A program made the translations under genes and the position numbers. A stretch of 64,000 bases of DNA, from assembly GCA_963698715.1 (NCBI GenBank), contig CAVORW010000006.1, positions 1 through 64,000 of the forward strand, read 5' to 3'. The stretch comes from CAWHJB01 sp963698715 (GTDB lineage Bacteria; Chloroflexota; Anaerolineae; Anaerolineales; UBA4823). Positions 62,734 through 64,000 of this stretch are shown here, in pieces. Each line of letters starts with the position of its first letter. Position 1 is the stretch's first letter. Below the pieces are notes generated by a model. It was not told the DNA's origin, searched no databases, and worked only from the letters and a program-made list of their open reading frames with translations.

Positions 62734-63879
62734 ATGAATTTTGATCTGACCCAGGAGCAGCGCATGTGGCAGGACGCTGTTCACGATTTTGTTGCGCGAG
62801 AAGTCAAGCCTAAAGCTCGTGAAGTAGACGAGGAAGCGCGTTTTAATCAAGAAGCGGTTCGAAAAATGGGACCGTTGGGACTGCTGGGTATGAACGTGCC
62901 TGAAGAATACGGTGGCGCGGGGGTTGATGCTGTCAGCGCAGCTCTGGCGATTGAAGAATTGGGTTGGGGATGTGGCAGTACAGCCCTTGCAATTGCAGCC
63001 CATAACGGCTTAGGTTGCGCGCCAATCGGATTATATGGTTCCGTATCCCTAAAGGATCACTACCTTCCTCCGACCGCCAGTGGGCAGGGAAAGTTAGCTG
63101 CATTGGCTTTAACCGAGCCTGGAGCAGGTTCGGATCTTAAAGGCGGGGTCCAGACAAGGGCATTATTGAATGGTGATCACTGGGTGATCTCTGGAAATAA
63201 AATGTGGTGTACAAACGCCAGCATTGCGGATTTCATTGTCACTCTGGTGCGAACCGATCCGGCAGGCGGTTCCCGTTCCCTGAGCCTGATTGTTGTCCCC
63301 ACCGATGTTCAAGGATTGATAATTGCTCCCGCAGAAAAGAAAATGGGGTTGAAAGGATCGCCAACTCATGCAGTTACATTTGAATCGGTAAGCGTACCCA
63401 AAGATCATTTGCTTGGGCAACCTGGCGATGGTCTCTACCAGACTTTATCTGTGCTGGATGGCGGGCGAATCGGGATTGGGGCGCTCTCCGTTGGGTTGGC
63501 AAGAGCTGCGCTGGAGGAAGCGGTTCGCTATGCCCAGGACCGCCAGGCCTTTGGGGTGAATCTGGCTGCTCACCAGGCAATCCAATGGATGCTGGCTGAC
63601 GCTGCGACCGAAATTCAGTCCGCCCATCTGATGGTCATGCATGCAGCCTGGCTTAAAGCGCAAGGACGGCCATACACCCAGGAAGCTGCAATGTCCAAAC
63701 TTTTTGCCACAGAAATGGCAGAGCGCGTCTGCCGTAATGCTATCCAAATCCATGGAGGCTATGGTTACAGCCGGGAATTCCCGGTGGAAAGAATTTACCG
63801 AGATGCACGCTTGATGACCATTGGAGAAGGGACCAGCGAGATTCAGCGCCTGGTCATTGCCCGGTACATATTACAATGA
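62734..63879 (+). CDS. Acyl-CoA dehydrogenase
   Basis: 381 residues, standard length. The N-terminal helical domain has FDLTQEQRMWQDAVHDFVAR and LGLLGMNVPEEYGGAG. The middle beta domain has LALTEPGAGSDLKGGV and the FAD-contacting WVISGNKMWCTNAS. The C-terminal domain has YAQDRQAFGVNLAAHQAIQW, IQIHGGYGYSREFPVERIYR and ARLMTIGEGTSEIQRLVIAR, where the Glu of GEGTSEIQ is at the catalytic-base position of short-chain enzymes. It oxidises acyl-CoA to enoyl-CoA and passes electrons to ETF. With the synthetase at 59609 it suggests short-chain fatty or branched acid degradation. GGAGG precedes the ATG. Confidence 0.95.
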   Translation: MNFDLTQEQRMWQDAVHDFVAREVKPKAREVDEEARFNQEAVRKMGPLGLLGMNVPEEYGGAGVDAVSAALAIEELGWGCGSTALAIAAHNGLGCAPIGLYGSVSLKDHYLPPTASGQGKLAALALTEPGAGSDLKGGVQTRALLNGDHWVISGNKMWCTNASIADFIVTLVRTDPAGGSRSLSLIVVPTDVQGLIIAPAEKKMGLKGSPTHAVTFESVSVPKDHLLGQPGDGLYQTLSVLDGGRIGIGALSVGLARAALEEAVRYAQDRQAFGVNLAAHQAIQWMLADAATEIQSAHLMVMHAAWLKAQGRPYTQEAAMSKLFATEMAERVCRNAIQIHGGYGYSREFPVERIYRDARLMTIGEGTSEIQRLVIARYILQ

Positions 63880-63940
63880 GCCAACCAGGAATAATTCCTC
63901 CGTTCCGGTGTGAATTAACCACAGTAAATCCTAAAACCCA

Positions 63941-63970
63941 ATTACCCCTGGTCACCTGACCAGGGGTAAT
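63941..63970. terminator. Hairpin terminator after the acyl-CoA dehydrogenase gene
   Basis: ATTACCCCTGGTC (63941-63953) and GACCAGGGGTAAT (63958-63970) form a perfect 13-bp stem with a 4-base loop. No T run follows on the plus strand. Confidence 0.7.
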
Positions 63971-64000
63971 ATTGACTTAATGTCCAGCGGAAGACCATCC

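Overview
The window looks like a chromosome segment of an Anaerolineae-type member of the Chloroflexota (inference). The basis is the set of multiheme lipoproteins, an FMN-riboswitch-controlled ABC transporter of the kind known from Chloroflexi, Ser/Thr kinases with beta-propellers, M14 peptidases with Thr/Pro-rich linkers, and the gene run rpmB / asp23 - fakA-like - degV - recG - coaD. No rRNA, CRISPR array, prophage or replication origin was seen. One tRNA is present (Val, anticodon CAC).

Layout. 1-5374 is a decayed surface-polysaccharide locus: O-antigen polymerase, glycosyltransferase, nucleotidyltransferase, ATP-grasp and DegT aminotransferase genes, each broken by frameshifts or stops. 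5761-10806 is intact: a secreted clan GH-A-like glycosidase, then sugar nucleotidyltransferase, DegT aminotransferase and O-antigen ligase. 10910-16475 (minus) is the most unusual block, a three-gene operon with 4-base overlaps. It encodes an FGS(SUMF1)-SIR2 protein, a membrane nSTAND1-like ATPase fused to an M14-like domain that has lost its active site, and an M14 carboxypeptidase lipoprotein with the active site intact. 16927-22958 holds tRNA-Val, rpiA, rpe, an FMN riboswitch with its terminator, a riboflavin-type ABC transporter and a zinc-ribbon membrane protein.

23123-32365 is a respiratory region: a decaheme lipoprotein built from two pentaheme repeats, a hexaheme lipoprotein on a collagen-like stalk, and an operon for a NapC-like multiheme protein, a Rieske protein, cytochrome b6 and a subunit-IV/heptaheme cytochrome c fusion. 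Together these give up to about 32 c-type heme sites, probably moving electrons between quinols and extracytoplasmic carriers. 33038-35394 holds an aldo/keto reductase and a PadR/GyrI-like pair. 35728-42322 is a signalling cluster: kinase-propeller, PP2C phosphatase, J-VWA protein, FHA protein, a small unknown and two response regulators with no histidine kinase. 42424-46099 holds small envelope genes, a lipid kinase and a second Ser/Thr kinase.

46378-53974 is housekeeping (rpmB, asp23-like, fakA-like, degV, recG, coaD, a coiled-coil protein). 54312-63879 has an aldo/keto reductase remnant, an SDR, an ABC-F ATPase behind a leader-peptide/terminator attenuator, a complete ISKra4-like insertion sequence with target duplication, a frameshifted acyl-CoA synthetase, an ArfB-like factor, a small unknown protein and an acyl-CoA dehydrogenase. 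Single-base lesions also hit the DUF971, acyl-CoA synthetase and transposase genes, so a few isolated frameshifts could be assembly errors. The density in 1-5374 is far higher and looks like true decay.
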